Positions 1 to 7,521 of a stretch of 64,000 bases of DNA are shown piece by piece; within the stretch, counting starts at the first letter, position 1, and every line of letters begins with the position of its first letter. This DNA comes from Enterobacter vonholyi (GTDB lineage Bacteria > Pseudomonadota > Gammaproteobacteria > Enterobacterales > Enterobacteriaceae), in contig NZ_VTUC01000005.1 in the NCBI RefSeq assembly GCF_008364555.1, positions 62,001 through 126,000 of the forward strand. Reading direction: 5' to 3'. The notes under the pieces were generated by a model. That model did no database searches. It was not told where the DNA came from and saw only the letters and a list, made by a program, of their open reading frames with translations. Position numbers and translations under genes: made by a program.

Positions 1-221
1 ATGACGCGCTTTGGCCCGATGCGGCGAGTGAGCACGCTGCTGAACGGGATCGCCAGCGTCAGACCGGCAATATACCCGTTACTGACCCAGGCAAGCGCTG
101 ATGGCGTGGCAGTAAAGGCGTGAGCCATTGCCGGAAAGGCGACGCTGGCAATAAACATGTTGATCAAATCAAGAAAAAAGCCCAGCAGATAGACAACGGC
201 AACTTTGCTGCGATACGTCAT
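1..221 (-). CDS. MFS drug-efflux-type transporter, N-terminal part (runs off the window)
   Basis: Only the first 73 codons are visible; the gene continues beyond base 1. The ATG at 221 has a GGAGG about 8 nt upstream. The peptide shows a first membrane segment (about residues 7-28, with the pair DLINMFIASVAFPAM), a second (about 44-62), and a loop 2-3 motif-A-like stretch LTRRIGPKRV. This is the usual start of a 12-14 segment major facilitator exporter of the DHA type. The gene is divergent from a LysR regulator, a common regulator-exporter arrangement, so control by that regulator is likely. Substrate unknown. The truncation comes from the window edge, not from a lesion. Confidence 0.8.
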   Translation of the reverse strand, partial: MTYRSKVAVVYLLGFFLDLINMFIASVAFPAMAHAFTATPSALAWVSNGYIAGLTLAIPFSSVLTRRIGPKRV

Positions 222-292
222 GGTGGATCCTCCGGTGAGGTGGCGTATCGTATCGGCTCGGGAATCACGGATAAACCTGACAAAGCGCGATT

Positions 293-317
293 TACTGTCA
301 AAATTATTTTGACAGTA
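293..317. promoter_or_regulatory. Perfect 12-bp inverted repeat between the MFS and LysR genes, candidate operator
   Basis: The arms TACTGTCAAAAT (293-304) and ATTTTGACAGTA (306-317) are exact reverse complements around one T. Each strand carries a TTGACA within the dyad, which could serve as -35 for the exporter on minus. The dyad ends 9 bp before the LysR start, so binding would block that gene. It is a plausible LysR-type or other dimer site. Confidence 0.6.
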
Positions 318-326
318 TAAGGCGTA

Positions 327-1217
327 ATGATGATTAACCTACAGCGAACGCAGATGTTTATCGCAGTGGCCGACACCGGCAGTTTTACGGCGGCCGCAGA
401 GGCGATGGGGCTGACAAAAGCGGTGGTTAGCTTCAATATCCGCCAGCTTGAAGATGAGCTGGGCGTTACGCTGCTGCTGCGCTCTACCCGCCGCCTGACG
501 TTAACCGAGGCGGGCGCGCTTTTTCATCAGCGCAGCGTGGCGCTTCTGAAGGAAGCCGAACGGCTGCAGGATGATGTCCGCGCGAATCATGCGGGACTTA
601 CCGGTGAACTGCGGATCACGACCACGCCTGAATATGGCTCCCGGGTCGTGGTGCCGCTGCTGGCCAGGTTTAGCCAGCAGCACCCCGATCTTCGCGTCCG
701 ACACGTTTCGTCGTCACTGCATGCTGACCTTATCTCGGAGCGCTTTGACGTGGCCATCCGGCTGGGGACGCTTGCCGATTCGCGCAACCACGCCGCACTG
801 ATTTCTCACTTTTCTATTCTCCCCGTCGCGACGCCCGAGTGGCTTGCGAGAAACCCTATCGAATCGATTGCGCAGCTGGCGCAGGCCGACTGGATTATTC
901 ATGAGCGCCTGGCCTCACCGCTGCGCTGGCAGGTGAAAAATGCCAGCGGCGCGCCTGAAACGCTCGAGATAAAAAAAGCGCCACGTTTGTTTGCCGACAG
1001 CGCTCAGGCCCTTATGGCTTTTGCGCTCGCAGGCGGTGGGGTGGCGTTACTGCCGGAATGGCTGGTGCGCGATTCACTTGATGCGGGAGAACTGGTCCAG
1101 GTGTTACCGGAATATACCTTTGCGCGGCAGGGCATCTATGCGGTCTATCCTGATGCCCGGCATGTCTCAGCGAAAGTGCGCACCTTTATCGATTTTATGC
1201 GCACCAGCGTGAATTAA
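327..1217 (+). CDS. LysR-family transcriptional regulator
   Basis: 296 residues, normal length for the family. The N-terminal winged helix-turn-helix (residues about 4-62, with FIAVADTGSFTAAAEAMGLTKAVVS) is followed by a substrate-binding domain from about residue 90. The DNA-binding helix and the VRHVSS/DLISERFDVAIRLG segment are typical of the CrgA/AaeR-like branch. The start could be either of the two tandem ATGs at 327 and 330; no strong Shine-Dalgarno is seen. It is divergent from the MFS exporter, with a 25-bp palindrome in between, and probably regulates that exporter and itself. The stop codon overlaps the stop of the convergent MarR gene by 4 bp. The inducer cannot be inferred. Confidence 0.85.
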   Translation: MMINLQRTQMFIAVADTGSFTAAAEAMGLTKAVVSFNIRQLEDELGVTLLLRSTRRLTLTEAGALFHQRSVALLKEAERLQDDVRANHAGLTGELRITTTPEYGSRVVVPLLARFSQQHPDLRVRHVSSSLHADLISERFDVAIRLGTLADSRNHAALISHFSILPVATPEWLARNPIESIAQLAQADWIIHERLASPLRWQVKNASGAPETLEIKKAPRLFADSAQALMAFALAGGGVALLPEWLVRDSLDAGELVQVLPEYTFARQGIYAVYPDARHVSAKVRTFIDFMRTSVN

Positions 1218-1621
1218 TCGTGCATCATCTTTTTGATGAGAGCCGAGAACTGCTCCCGCTCGGCCTTGTTAAGACGGCCTAAAAAGGCCTCATCAACCTC
1301 ATTGCCTACCGGCTTACAGTCTGCAAGCAGGGCCTCACCTTCTGGCGTGAGGAAGACAAAGCGACGGCGCTTATCTGCAGGGTCGTGCTCGCGTTTGACC
1401 AGCCCGCGCGCCTCCATGCGGCTGAGCATTTCCGCCAGGGTCGCTTTGGTGCTGACCGCGACCTCAGTCAATGCCACCTGTTCGATGCCCGGATGCTCGG
1501 CAATAGAGCGCATCACCGCATACTGCGGCTTGGTCAGCTCCGGCAATGCATGTTGCCACCGTGCAGTATGCTGTTGAAAAAGCTGACGTAACAGGTGGAA
1601 CGCCTCTTGTCTTAGTTCCAT
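1214..1621 (-). CDS. MarR-family regulator, likely of the adjacent decarboxylase operon
   Basis: 135 residues from ATG 1621, chosen because CGGAG lies at good spacing. An upstream in-frame GTG at 1645 would have G-rich sequence directly abutting it. The core is a winged helix: ALTEVAVSTKATLAEMLSRMEARGLVKREHDPADKRRRFVFLTPEG, with the recognition helix followed by the DxRRR wing. The gene is divergent from the UbiX/UbiD/D operon, and two near-identical dyads in the gap suggest it represses that operon and itself until a phenolic acid binds. MarR-type phenolate sensing is known for related loci; the ligand here is inference. Confidence 0.85.
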   Translation of the reverse strand: MELRQEAFHLLRQLFQQHTARWQHALPELTKPQYAVMRSIAEHPGIEQVALTEVAVSTKATLAEMLSRMEARGLVKREHDPADKRRRFVFLTPEGEALLADCKPVGNEVDEAFLGRLNKAEREQFSALIKKMMHD

Positions 1622-1706
1622 GAACACTCCGACAGAAAAAATCACCCCCTATGATAGCTGCTAAAGCCCGGGATGATAATGCGGCATTTTTTAGCATTTA
1701 GTGTGA

Positions 1707-1718
1707 TCGTATGCGAAC
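1707..1718. promoter_or_regulatory. Candidate MarR operator, copy A
   Basis: The minus strand reads GTTCGCATACGA, which matches 11 of 12 bases of copy B at 1761-1772. It sits in a short dyad ATCGT...ACGAT (1706-1721), 86 bp upstream of the MarR start, where it could cover that gene's promoter. Confidence 0.5.
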
Positions 1719-1759
1719 GATATTGTCAGAAAAAGAATTCGGGAGTAGTTTACCCATAA

Positions 1760-1775
1760 TGTTCGCACACGAACA
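1760..1775. promoter_or_regulatory. Candidate MarR operator, copy B, at the decarboxylase promoter
   Basis: Perfect dyad TGTTCG-CACA-CGAACA. It begins on the last base of CATAAT (1755-1760), a plausible -10, and ends 18 bp before the ubiX-like ATG, so an occupied site would block the start of transcription. It shares GTTCGCAYACGA with copy A. Confidence 0.55.
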
Positions 1776-1793
1776 AAATGATTGAGGTGATGA

Positions 1794-2396
1794 ATGAGAT
1801 TGATCGTGGGAATGACGGGGGCAACGGGTGCTCCGCTTGGCGTGGCGCTGCTGCAGGCGCTACGGGAAATGCCGGAAGTGGAGACCCATCTGGTGATGTC
1901 GAAGTGGGCAAAAACCACCATTGAGCTGGAAACGCCTTACACCGCCCAGGACGTTGCTGCGCTGGCTGACGTTGTCCATAGCCCGGCAGACCAGGCCGCC
2001 ACCATCTCCTCCGGTTCGTTTCGTACCGACGGCATGGTCGTCATTCCCTGCAGCATGAAAACGCTGGCCGGGATCCGCGCGGGCTATGCCGAAGGGCTGG
2101 TGGGCCGTGCGGCGGATGTGGTGCTGAAAGAGGGGCGTAAGCTGGTGCTGGTGCCCCGTGAAACGCCGCTCAGCACCATTCATCTGGAGAATATGCTTGC
2201 GCTCTCCCGCATGGGCGTGGCGATGGTGCCGCCTATGCCTGCGTATTACAACCATCCGCAAACCGCCGATGACATCACCCAGCATATTGTGACCCGCGTG
2301 CTTGACCAGTTTGGCCTGGAGCATAAAAAGGCCCGCCGCTGGAACGGGTTGCGGGAGGCGAAACATTTTTCACAGGAGAATAAAGATGGCATTTGA
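1794..2396 (+). CDS. kpdB: Flavin prenyltransferase, UbiX-like subunit B of hydroxyarylic acid decarboxylase
   Basis: 200 residues of the UbiX/Pad1 family. The family makes prenylated FMN from FMN and dimethylallyl phosphate, the cofactor of UbiD-type decarboxylases. The N-terminal Rossmann signature GMTGATGAPLG and the conserved PRETPLSTIHLENMLAL and PPMPAYYNHPQ blocks are present. AGGTG precedes the ATG. The gene is first in a three-gene operon and its stop overlaps the subunit C start by 11 bp. The B-C-D arrangement matches the non-oxidative 4-hydroxybenzoate/vanillate/protocatechuate decarboxylase operons of Klebsiella (kpdBCD) and Bacillus (bsdBCD). The symbol follows Klebsiella use. The real substrate is not readable from sequence. 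Confidence 0.9.
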   Translation: MRLIVGMTGATGAPLGVALLQALREMPEVETHLVMSKWAKTTIELETPYTAQDVAALADVVHSPADQAATISSGSFRTDGMVVIPCSMKTLAGIRAGYAEGLVGRAADVVLKEGRKLVLVPRETPLSTIHLENMLALSRMGVAMVPPMPAYYNHPQTADDITQHIVTRVLDQFGLEHKKARRWNGLREAKHFSQENKDGI

Positions 2397-3813
2397 TGAT
2401 TTGAGAAGCTTCCTGCAGGCGCTCGATGAGCAAGGGCAACTGCTGAAAATTGAGGAAGAGGTAAACGCCGAGCCCGATCTGGCGGCGGCGGCCAACGCGA
2501 CCGGCCGTATTGGCGACGGCGCGCCCGCGCTGTGGTTCGACAACATTCGCGGATTTACCGATGCCCGCGTGGTGATGAACACCATCGGCTCCTGGCAGAA
2601 CCATGCCATTTCGATGGGGCTGCCGGCGAACACGCCGGTGAAAAAGCAGATCGACGAGTTTATTCGCCGCTGGGATAAATTCCCGATTGCGCCAGAGAGC
2701 CGCGCCAATCCGGCCTGGGCGCAGAATACGGTGGACGGCGAAGACATTAACCTGTTCGATATTCTGCCGCTGTTCCGTCTGAACGACGGAGACGGGGGTT
2801 TTTATCTCGATAAAGCGTGCGTCGTCTCGCGCGATCCACTTGACCCTGATAACTTCGGCAAGCAGAACGTTGGCATCTACCGCATGGAAGTGAAGGGCAA
2901 GCGCAAGCTCGGCCTGCAGCCGGTACCGATGCACGATATTGCTCTGCATCTGCACAAAGCCGAAGAGCGCGGCGAAGACCTGCCGATTGCCATTACCCTC
3001 GGCAACGATCCGATCATTACGCTGATGGGCGCGACGCCGCTGAAATACGATCAGTCAGAGTATGAAATGGCCGGTGCGCTGCGTGAAAGCCCGTATCCGA
3101 TTGCCACCGCGCCGCTGACCGGCTTCGATGTGCCGTGGGGTTCTGAAGTGATCCTGGAAGGGGTGATTGAAGGCCGTAAACGCGAAATTGAAGGGCCGTT
3201 CGGCGAGTTTACTGGGCACTACTCCGGTGGTCGTAACATGACGGTTGTGCGTATCGACAAAGTTTCTTACCGCACCAAACCGATTTTCGAATCCCTTTAT
3301 CTCGGCATGCCGTGGACCGAGATTGATTATCTGATGGGGCCAGCCACCTGCGTGCCGCTCTACCAGCAGCTGAAAGCGGAATTCCCGGAAGTGCAGGCGG
3401 TGAACGCGATGTACACCCACGGTCTGCTGGCGATTATCTCCACCAAAAAACGCTACGGCGGGTTTGCCCGCGCGGTCGGCTTGCGCGCCATGACCACGCC
3501 GCACGGCCTGGGCTACGTAAAGATGGTGATCATGGTGGATGAGGATGTCGACCCGTTCAACCTCCCGCAGGTGATGTGGGCGCTGTCATCGAAGGTCAAC
3601 CCGGCAGGCGATCTGGTGCAGCTGCCGAACATGTCGGTGCTGGAACTCGATCCTGGATCCAGTCCGGCGGGCATTACCGACAAACTGATTATCGATGCGA
3701 CCACGCCTGTCGCACCGGACACCCGTGGCCACTATAGCCAGCCGGTACAGGATCTGCCTGAAACCAAAGCCTGGGCTGAAAAACTGACCGCGATGCTGGC
3801 TTCACGTCAATAA
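2386..3813 (+). CDS. kpdC: UbiD-family hydroxyarylic acid decarboxylase, catalytic subunit C
   Basis: 475 residues, the standard length. ATG 2386 is chosen because AGGAG lies 7 nt upstream and MAFDDLRSFLQALDEQGQL is the typical family start; an upstream in-frame ATG lies inside kpdB. The UbiD signature EGPFGEFTGHYSGG holds the two glutamates of the catalytic E-R-E triad of prenyl-FMN decarboxylases. The enzyme reversibly removes CO2 from hydroxylated benzoates (for example vanillate to guaiacol) in the cytosol. It needs prenyl-FMN from the upstream UbiX-like protein. The operon is likely induced by its substrate through the divergent MarR regulator. Confidence 0.92.
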   Translation: MAFDDLRSFLQALDEQGQLLKIEEEVNAEPDLAAAANATGRIGDGAPALWFDNIRGFTDARVVMNTIGSWQNHAISMGLPANTPVKKQIDEFIRRWDKFPIAPESRANPAWAQNTVDGEDINLFDILPLFRLNDGDGGFYLDKACVVSRDPLDPDNFGKQNVGIYRMEVKGKRKLGLQPVPMHDIALHLHKAEERGEDLPIAITLGNDPIITLMGATPLKYDQSEYEMAGALRESPYPIATAPLTGFDVPWGSEVILEGVIEGRKREIEGPFGEFTGHYSGGRNMTVVRIDKVSYRTKPIFESLYLGMPWTEIDYLMGPATCVPLYQQLKAEFPEVQAVNAMYTHGLLAIISTKKRYGGFARAVGLRAMTTPHGLGYVKMVIMVDEDVDPFNLPQVMWALSSKVNPAGDLVQLPNMSVLELDPGSSPAGITDKLIIDATTPVAPDTRGHYSQPVQDLPETKAWAEKLTAMLASRQ

Positions 3814-3823
3814 GGAGGAAAAG

Positions 3824-4045
3824 ATGATTTGTCCACGTTGTGCCGATGAGCATATTGAAGTGATGGCGACGTCGCCGGTGAAAGGGGTCTGGACCGTTTA
3901 CCAGTGCCAGCATTGTTTGTATACCTGGCGCGATACCGAACCGCTGCGCCGTACCAGCCGCGAGCATTACCCTGAAGCGTTCCGCATGACGCAGAAGGAT
4001 ATTGACGAGGCGCCGCAGGTGCCAACGATCCCGCCGCTGCTGTAA
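3824..4045 (+). CDS. kpdD: Hydroxyarylic acid decarboxylase subunit D (small zinc-ribbon protein)
   Basis: 73 residues with AAGGAGG about 6 nt before the ATG and only 10 bp after kpdC. Two CxxC pairs (CPRC at residues 3-6 and CQHC at 28-31) form a probable zinc ribbon, followed by YTWRDTEP and REHYPEAFRM, both characteristic of the YclD/BsdD family. The subunit is needed for full activity of B-C-D decarboxylases in Bacillus and Klebsiella systems, but its mechanism is not defined. It is last in the operon and is followed by a strong hairpin shared with the convergent mutS. Confidence 0.9.
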   Translation: MICPRCADEHIEVMATSPVKGVWTVYQCQHCLYTWRDTEPLRRTSREHYPEAFRMTQKDIDEAPQVPTIPPLL

Positions 4046-4050
4046 AGACA

Positions 4051-4075
4051 GCCCGGTGGCGCTGCGCCACCGGGC
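4051..4075. terminator. Hairpin between convergent kpdD and mutS (REP-like)
   Basis: Eleven-bp arms GCCCGGTGGCG and CGCCACCGGGC surround a CTG loop. It sits 6 bp after kpdD and 16 bp after mutS ends. There is no T-tract, so it acts either as a weak bidirectional terminator or as an mRNA-stabilising REP-type element. Confidence 0.6.
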
Positions 4076-4090
4076 AAAGACCGCAGAAAA

Positions 4091-6652
4091 CTAAACCAGA
4101 CTCTTCAGGCGATAAATCCACTCCAGCGCCTGACGCGGCGTCAGTGAATCCGGATCGAGGTTTTCCAGCGCTTCCACAGCAGGCGATGTCTCTTCCGCTG
4201 GCACCAGCAGCGACATCTGCGTACCATCAATCTGCGTCGCCGCCGCATTCGGTGACAGGCTTTCCAGTTCACGCAGTTTCTGACGCGCGCGCTTTATCAC
4301 CTCTTTCGGTACGCCAGCCAGCGCCGCAACGGCCAGACCATAGCTTTTGCTTGCCGCGCCATCCTGCACCGTGTGCATAAAGGCGATGGTGTCGCCGTGC
4401 TCCAGCGCATCAAGGTGGACGTTAGCCACGCCTTCCATTTTCTTCGGCAACTGCGTCAGTTCGAAGTAGTGGGTGGCGAAGAGCGTCATGGCCTTGATTT
4501 TATTCGCGAGGCTTTCCGCACAGGCCCAGGCCAGCGACAGACCATCGTAGGTTGACGTTCCGCGTCCGACTTCGTCCATCAGCACCAGGCTATGCTCCGT
4601 CGCGTTATGCAGAATGTTTGCCGTTTCAGTCATTTCGACCATGAAGGTTGAGCGACCGCTCGCCAGATCGTCCGCAGCTCCAACACGGGTGAAGATACGG
4701 TCGATGGGGCCAATCTCCACGTTTTGCGCTGGAACGTAGCTGCCGATATAGGCAAGCAGGGCAATCAGCGCCGTCTGACGCATATAGGTACTCTTACCGC
4801 CCATGTTCGGACCGGTAATGATCAGCATTCTTCGCTGCGGCGACAGGCTCAGCGGGTTGGCGATGAACGGTTCGTTCAGCACCCGCTCGACCACCGGGTG
4901 ACGGCCTTCAGTGATACGAATGCCTGGCTTATCGGTAAAGGTCGGGCAGGTGTAGTTCAGCGTTTCCGCACGCTCTGCGAGGTTCACCAGCACGTCCAGT
5001 TCCGCCAGCGCGCTGGCGCTCAGCTGCAGGTCGGCCAGGTGCGGCATCAGCATATCAAACAGCTCTTCATACAGCTGTTTTTCCAGCGCCAGGGCTTTCC
5101 CTTTCGAGGTGAGGACTTTGTCTTCGTACTCTTTCAGCTCGGGAATGATATAGCGTTCAGCGTTTTTCAACGTCTGGCGGCGCACGTAGTGAATCGGCGC
5201 CAGGTGGCTCTGCCCGCGGCTGATTTGAATGTAATAACCGTGAACCGCGTTATAACCCACCTTCAGAGTGTCGAGCCCAAGACGCTCGCGCTCGCGGATC
5301 TCCAGCTTATCGAGGTAGTCCGTCGCGCCGTCGGCCAGCGCGCGCCATTCGTCCAGCTCCTCGTTGTAGCCCGGAGCAATCACGCCGCCATCACGCACGA
5401 GAACCGGAGGCGCATCAATAATGGCGCGTTCAAGCAGCTCGCGGAGTTCGGTAAATTCACCCATGGTTTCGCGGAGTTTCTGTACCGGCGCGCTGTCAAC
5501 GTCGCTCAGCTGCGCACGAAGTTCCGGCAGCTGCTGGAAAGCATGACGCATCCGTGCGAGATCGCGCGGTCGTGCCGTGCGCAGCGCCAGACGGGCCAGG
5601 ATACGTTCCAGATCCCCCACCTGGCGCAGGACAGGCTGCAGCTCGGTATAGCGATCCTGCAGCGCGGCAATCGTCTGCTGACGACAAACCAGCGTAGCGG
5701 TATCGCGAATCGGCATATGCAGCCAGCGTTTCAGCATACGGCTGCCCATTGGCGTTACCGTATTGTCGAGGACCGACGCCAGCGTATTTTCTACGCCGCC
5801 CGCGAGGTTCTGCGTGATCTCCAGGTTACGGCGAGTGGCGGCATCCATGATGATGCTGTCCTGCTGGCGCTCCATGGTGATAGAGCGGATATGCGGCAGG
5901 GCGGTGCGCTGGGTATCTTTTACGTACTGCAGGAGGCAACCTGCCGCACACAGCCCGCGCGGGGCATTTTCAACGCCAAAGCCAATCAGATCGCGGGTGC
6001 CAAACTGCAGATTCAGCTGCTGGCGCGCGGTATCAATTTCGAATTCCCACAGCGGACGGCGGCGCAACCCGCGACGACCTTCAATCAGCGCCATTTCGGC
6101 GAAATCTTCGGCGTAGAGCAATTCTGCCGGGTTGGTGCGCTGCAGTTCGGCAGCCATCGTTTCACGATCGGCCGGTTCACTCAGACGAAAACGCCCGGAG
6201 CTGATGTCCAGCGTCGCGTAGCCAAACCCTTTGCCGTCCTGCCACAGCGCGGCCAGCAGGTTGTCCTGGCGCTCCTGAAGCAGGGCTTCATCACTGATGG
6301 TGCCAGGCGTGACGATGCGCACGACCTTGCGTTCCACCGGGCCTTTTGAGGTCGCGGGGTCGCCGATCTGTTCGCAGATGGCGACAGACTCACCCTGATT
6401 CACCAGTTTCGCCAGGTAATTTTCTACCGCGTGGTGCGGAATACCTGCCATCGGGATGGGTTCACCTGCCGATGCACCACGTTTGGTCAGCGAGATGTCG
6501 AGCAGCTGCGATGCACGCTTAGCATCGTCATAAAACAGCTCGTAAAAATCGCCCATACGGTAAAACAGCAGGATTTCCGGATGCTGTGCCTTCAGCTTCA
6601 GATACTGCTGCATCATCGGCGTATGTGCGTCGAAATTGTCGAGTGTGCTCAT
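4091..6652 (-). CDS. mutS: DNA mismatch repair protein MutS
   Basis: 853 residues, as in E. coli. The protein recognises mismatches and small loops as a dimer and, with ATP, recruits MutL. Visible features: the mismatch-wedging motif GDFYEL with Phe36 and Glu38 in domain I, the clamp/lever core in the middle, the Walker [10 protein letters not shown] (about residue 614 onward), Walker [17 protein letters not shown] and the FATHYFEL H-loop. The start ATG at 6652 has no clear Shine-Dalgarno. A SymE-like gene lies 113 bp upstream on the same strand with no convincing terminator between, so part of mutS transcription could come from that promoter. Confidence 0.98.
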   Translation of the reverse strand: MSTLDNFDAHTPMMQQYLKLKAQHPEILLFYRMGDFYELFYDDAKRASQLLDISLTKRGASAGEPIPMAGIPHHAVENYLAKLVNQGESVAICEQIGDPATSKGPVERKVVRIVTPGTISDEALLQERQDNLLAALWQDGKGFGYATLDISSGRFRLSEPADRETMAAELQRTNPAELLYAEDFAEMALIEGRRGLRRRPLWEFEIDTARQQLNLQFGTRDLIGFGVENAPRGLCAAGCLLQYVKDTQRTALPHIRSITMERQQDSIIMDAATRRNLEITQNLAGGVENTLASVLDNTVTPMGSRMLKRWLHMPIRDTATLVCRQQTIAALQDRYTELQPVLRQVGDLERILARLALRTARPRDLARMRHAFQQLPELRAQLSDVDSAPVQKLRETMGEFTELRELLERAIIDAPPVLVRDGGVIAPGYNEELDEWRALADGATDYLDKLEIRERERLGLDTLKVGYNAVHGYYIQISRGQSHLAPIHYVRRQTLKNAERYIIPELKEYEDKVLTSKGKALALEKQLYEELFDMLMPHLADLQLSASALAELDVLVNLAERAETLNYTCPTFTDKPGIRITEGRHPVVERVLNEPFIANPLSLSPQRRMLIITGPNMGGKSTYMRQTALIALLAYIGSYVPAQNVEIGPIDRIFTRVGAADDLASGRSTFMVEMTETANILHNATEHSLVLMDEVGRGTSTYDGLSLAWACAESLANKIKAMTLFATHYFELTQLPKKMEGVANVHLDALEHGDTIAFMHTVQDGAASKSYGLAVAALAGVPKEVIKRARQKLRELESLSPNAAATQIDGTQMSLLVPAEETSPAVEALENLDPDSLTPRQALEWIYRLKSLV

Positions 6653-6765
6653 GGAGTTATGATGTCCATTTCTTTGAAAATAAACCGTTTTGAGCGGCTC
6701 AGAGGCCGTTTGTTCCTTCTATTGTCGCATGAAAAAAAGGTACGGCGCAGAAAAATGTCGTCGCT

Positions 6766-6996
6766 TTACGAGGCATCTTCCGACATTAACTCAATGACTA
6801 TTTTTCCATGCTCCACGCCCACCCTGACTCGGGAATGGGTCGTAAATCCCGCCTTTTCAAGCCAGTCACCTTTTAAGCTCAGCGCCGCATGCACGCTGTA
6901 GCGCTTCGGTATCTTGGTATTGCGGTCTTCATGGCGCTTTCTGAAATATCCCACTGTTAAATGGCGATAGGGTTTGTTGATAGCGAGTTCTTGCAT
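6766..6996 (-). CDS. SymE-like type I toxin (AbrB/SpoVT-like fold)
   Basis: 76 residues from ATG 6996, preferred over an upstream ATG at 7014 because GGGAG sits 5 nt before it. The C-terminal half (RYSVHAALSLKGDWLEKAGF, then VRVGVEHGKIVIELMSE) is the SymE signature: LKGxWLExAGF followed by a short AbrB-like beta hairpin. E. coli SymE is an SOS-induced, RNA-directed nucleoid-binding toxin held down by an antisense RNA, SymR. A LexA-like box lies 40 bp upstream. No convincing promoter for a SymR-like RNA was found on the plus strand. The gene is absent from this position in E. coli K-12, so it is an accessory insertion between mutS and ygbA. Toxicity is inferred. Confidence 0.75.
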   Translation of the reverse strand: MQELAINKPYRHLTVGYFRKRHEDRNTKIPKRYSVHAALSLKGDWLEKAGFTTHSRVRVGVEHGKIVIELMSEDAS

Positions 6997-7036
6997 AGGG
7001 TCTCCCGACAACACGGATAAAAGTCATCACTAATGA

Positions 7037-7052
7037 CTGTATAAAATACCAG
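7037..7052. promoter_or_regulatory. Candidate LexA (SOS) box of the symE-like gene
   Basis: CTGT at 7037-7040, eight bases (ATAAAATA), then CCAG at 7049-7052. The consensus is CTGT-N8-ACAG, so one base deviates. The AT-rich core and flanks (GA before, TA after) fit. The position is about 40 bp upstream of the symE-like ATG, in line with SOS control of E. coli symE. Confidence 0.6.
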
Positions 7053-7130
7053 TAATTGTCGGACGGTGCAGGGATAAAACTGGAATCAGGCTTCAGAAAG
7101 CCGCATGCAACAACTGAAATCCCGCATTGA

Positions 7131-7153
7131 AAGGTGTATTATTTTTGCACTTT
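7131..7153. promoter_or_regulatory. Candidate NsrR site upstream of ygbA
   Basis: An 11-1-11 imperfect dyad, AAGGTGTATTA and TTTTGCACTTT, resembling the NsrR consensus AAGATGCATTT with its inverted copy. It lies 18 bp before the ygbA ATG. The family's known NO response supports it; the match is moderate. Confidence 0.45.
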
Positions 7154-7171
7154 ATTGTTTGGTAAGTCGCT

Positions 7172-7516
7172 ATGTCCGGTAAACGAATTTCTCGCGAAAA
7201 AGAGACCATCGCGAAAATGATCGCGCTGTATCAGAAGCAGTGTCCTCAGGCCTCTGTGGAAGACGGGCACTACCAGGCGCTGAATGCCTATGCCGATAAG
7301 CGCCTGGATAAGTGCGTTTTTGGTGAGGAAAAGCCTGCCTGTAAGCAGTGTCCGGTCCACTGCTATCAGCCTGCAAAACGCGAAGAGATGAAGCTGATTA
7401 TGCGCTGGGCAGGCCCGCGTATGTTATGGCGTCACCCCATTCTGACCGTCCGCCATCTGATTGATGACCGTCGCCCCGTGCCGGAGTTGCCGGAAAAGTA
7501 TCGTCCGAAAAAGTGA
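7172..7516 (+). CDS. ygbA: YgbA, nitrosative-stress-induced protein
   Basis: 114 residues. Its position beside mutS and its sequence identify it as YgbA, the 'nitrous oxide-stimulated promoter' family. Several conserved cysteines (KCVFGEEKPACKQCPVHCYQP: four or five Cys within about 20 residues) could bind a metal or react with NO; that is inference. The gene belongs to the NsrR regulon in E. coli, and an NsrR-like dyad precedes it here. Its biochemical role is not established. It is convergent with the downstream MFS gene, with only 5 bp between stops, and is separated from fhlA by the iron-transport insertion. Confidence 0.85.
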   Translation: MSGKRISREKETIAKMIALYQKQCPQASVEDGHYQALNAYADKRLDKCVFGEEKPACKQCPVHCYQPAKREEMKLIMRWAGPRMLWRHPILTVRHLIDDRRPVPELPEKYRPKK

Positions 7517-7521
7517 CCGGT

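Noticed and set aside
1-221. Truncated MFS gene as a pseudogene
   Set aside because: The truncation is due to the window edge; the visible frame is open with a good start.
1643-1645. GTG upstream start for the MarR gene
   Set aside because: G-rich sequence abuts the GTG without spacing, while ATG 1621 has a well-placed CGGAG and matches family length.
4724-6349. 541-codon open frame on plus strand opposite mutS
   Set aside because: Exact antisense shadow of mutS with no ribosome site and a composition (His/Arg/Gln rich) typical of GC-rich antisense frames.
6431-6901. 156-codon plus-strand frame over the mutS start and symE-like gene
   Set aside because: Spans two minus-strand genes and their gap; no support for translation.
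6940-7040. SymR-type antisense RNA opposite the symE-like start
   Set aside because: Expected from E. coli, but no convincing -35/-10 pair with terminator could be picked on the plus strand; left as a question, not a feature.
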